A DNA stretch of 64,000 nt from Flavobacteriaceae bacterium (GTDB lineage: Bacteria > Bacteroidota > Bacteroidia > Flavobacteriales > Flavobacteriaceae): assembly GCA_018402205.1 (NCBI GenBank), contig JAGYIX010000006.1:242641-306640 (forward strand), read 5' to 3'. This document shows positions 63,671 through 64,000 of the stretch, in pieces. Both the position numbers and the translations under genes were made by a program. The stretch's first letter is position 1; every line of letters starts with the position of its first letter. The notes beneath the pieces are model-generated. The model did not search any database, was not told where the DNA came from, and worked only from the letters and a program-made list of their open reading frames with translations.

Positions 63671-63985
63671 CTAATAATTACCTAATCGCCCCAAAATAGT
63701 TTCTAAGCTTGACTTTAGTTTTTCTATAGCCTCTGTGATTGCCTGTTCTTCAGTATCTGATTGACTAGAAACGGCAATCGGATTCATTCCGCTCAAACGC
63801 GCTTCTAGTAAGCAGCGTTTTGCTTTGATCCCGTCTTTAATTCCGTCTTCATCCGATAAATGAACTTCTATGCGTGTAATTTGAGAACTGTAATTTTTTA
63901 GTTCTGTTTCGATTAAAAGTATCATGGGCGCGGTAAACTCTTCTAGCCCGTGTATGTTTTTGTCGGTGTTAAATTGAATTTTCAT
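63671..63985 (-). CDS. HPF/RaiA ribosome-associated protein, copy 2
   Basis: The 104-residue product starts at the normal position, MKIQFNTDKNIHGLEEF, and keeps the family motifs to ILGRLGNY. It would bind the ribosome in slow growth. It starts at the right edge of the duplicated segment, with 15 bp left to the window end. Confidence 0.88.
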   Translation of the reverse strand: MKIQFNTDKNIHGLEEFTAPMILLIETELKNYSSQITRIEVHLSDEDGIKDGIKAKRCLLEARLSGMNPIAVSSQSDTEEQAITEAIEKLKSSLETILGRLGNY

Positions 63986-64000
63986 TAGTTCAGTTGGTTA

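Larger units (their letters stand above)
60561..63983. repeat. Tandem segmental duplication, copy 2
   Basis: Second copy of the 57059-60466 segment, starting TGTTAAAATCAATAG and ending at GAATTTTC, the start of the HPF gene. It is about 15 bp longer, 12 of them an extra EVEM-coding repeat in the small lipoprotein. All five genes appear intact here. Confidence 0.9.

Noticed and set aside
1..64000. tRNA, rRNA, CRISPR, insertion sequences, prophage or transposases
   Set aside because: No cloverleaf, repeat-spacer pattern, transposase motif or rRNA-like stretch was seen on either strand by reading; a dedicated tRNAscan or CRISPR search was not possible.

Overview
The window looks like chromosomal DNA of a free-living, aerobic, probably marine member of the Bacteroidota, most likely Flavobacteriales. 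The evidence is a SusC/SusD pair, TonB-linked receptors, a type IX secretion (T9SS) C-terminal sorting domain, Tat-type and lipoprotein signals, DUF1800/DUF1501 partners, a DUF5687 permease, and Bacteroidota promoters (TTTG, about 16-19 bp, TAnnTTTG) with little Shine-Dalgarno signal. The genus is not determinable here. I see no rRNA, tRNA, CRISPR array, prophage or insertion sequence.

Layout. (a) 1-5060, minus strand: a coupled operon of TIGR04282-type nucleotidyl/glycosyltransferase, purine nucleoside phosphorylase, a 14-codon ORF ending GGGCG, FAD oxidoreductase, 4Fe-4S membrane protein, GT2 glycosyltransferase and a truncated membrane gene. It resembles arsenosugar-type neighbourhoods. 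(b) 5.1-11.1 kb: GH32 fructan hydrolase, a Rieske lipoprotein with a haem-b-like membrane protein and YceI, a PAS protein, a second YceI and an aldehyde dehydrogenase. (c) 11-15.3 kb: a TonB receptor divergent from an MntR/DtxR regulator and GlpD. (d) 15.3-20.4 kb: a TetR-headed operon for a tripartite exporter whose ATPase has a degenerate nucleotide-binding domain. (e) 20.5-31 kb: sugar nucleotidyltransferase plus GHMP kinase, a GH109-like protein, and a five-gene glycerate operon (GntP, glycerate kinase, amidohydrolase, GapN, amidase). (f) 31-38.4 kb: housekeeping and membrane genes, including SemiSWEET, YitT, YhhN, DsrE and two small ORFs. (g) 38.7-49.2 kb: SusC, SusD, a 14-repeat FG-GAP/UnbV lipoprotein, a seven-CxxCH cytochrome and a PIG-L deacetylase, the most unusual functional grouping. 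(h) 49-57 kb: M81 peptidase, then DUF1800, two tandem DUF1501 genes (the first truncated) and a repeat lipoprotein. (i) 57-64 kb: a 3.4-kb tandem duplication carrying alkane hydroxylase (alkB), a conserved membrane protein, a Kazal lipoprotein, a Glu/Thr-rich lipoprotein and an HPF/RaiA gene. In alkB and the membrane gene the two copies differ only at synonymous sites.

At least eight genes carry frame disruptions, several of them a run of five A where six would restore the frame. This is either residual sequencing error (most likely), real decay, or sites for polymerase slippage, so broken genes are given as full spans with the break located.
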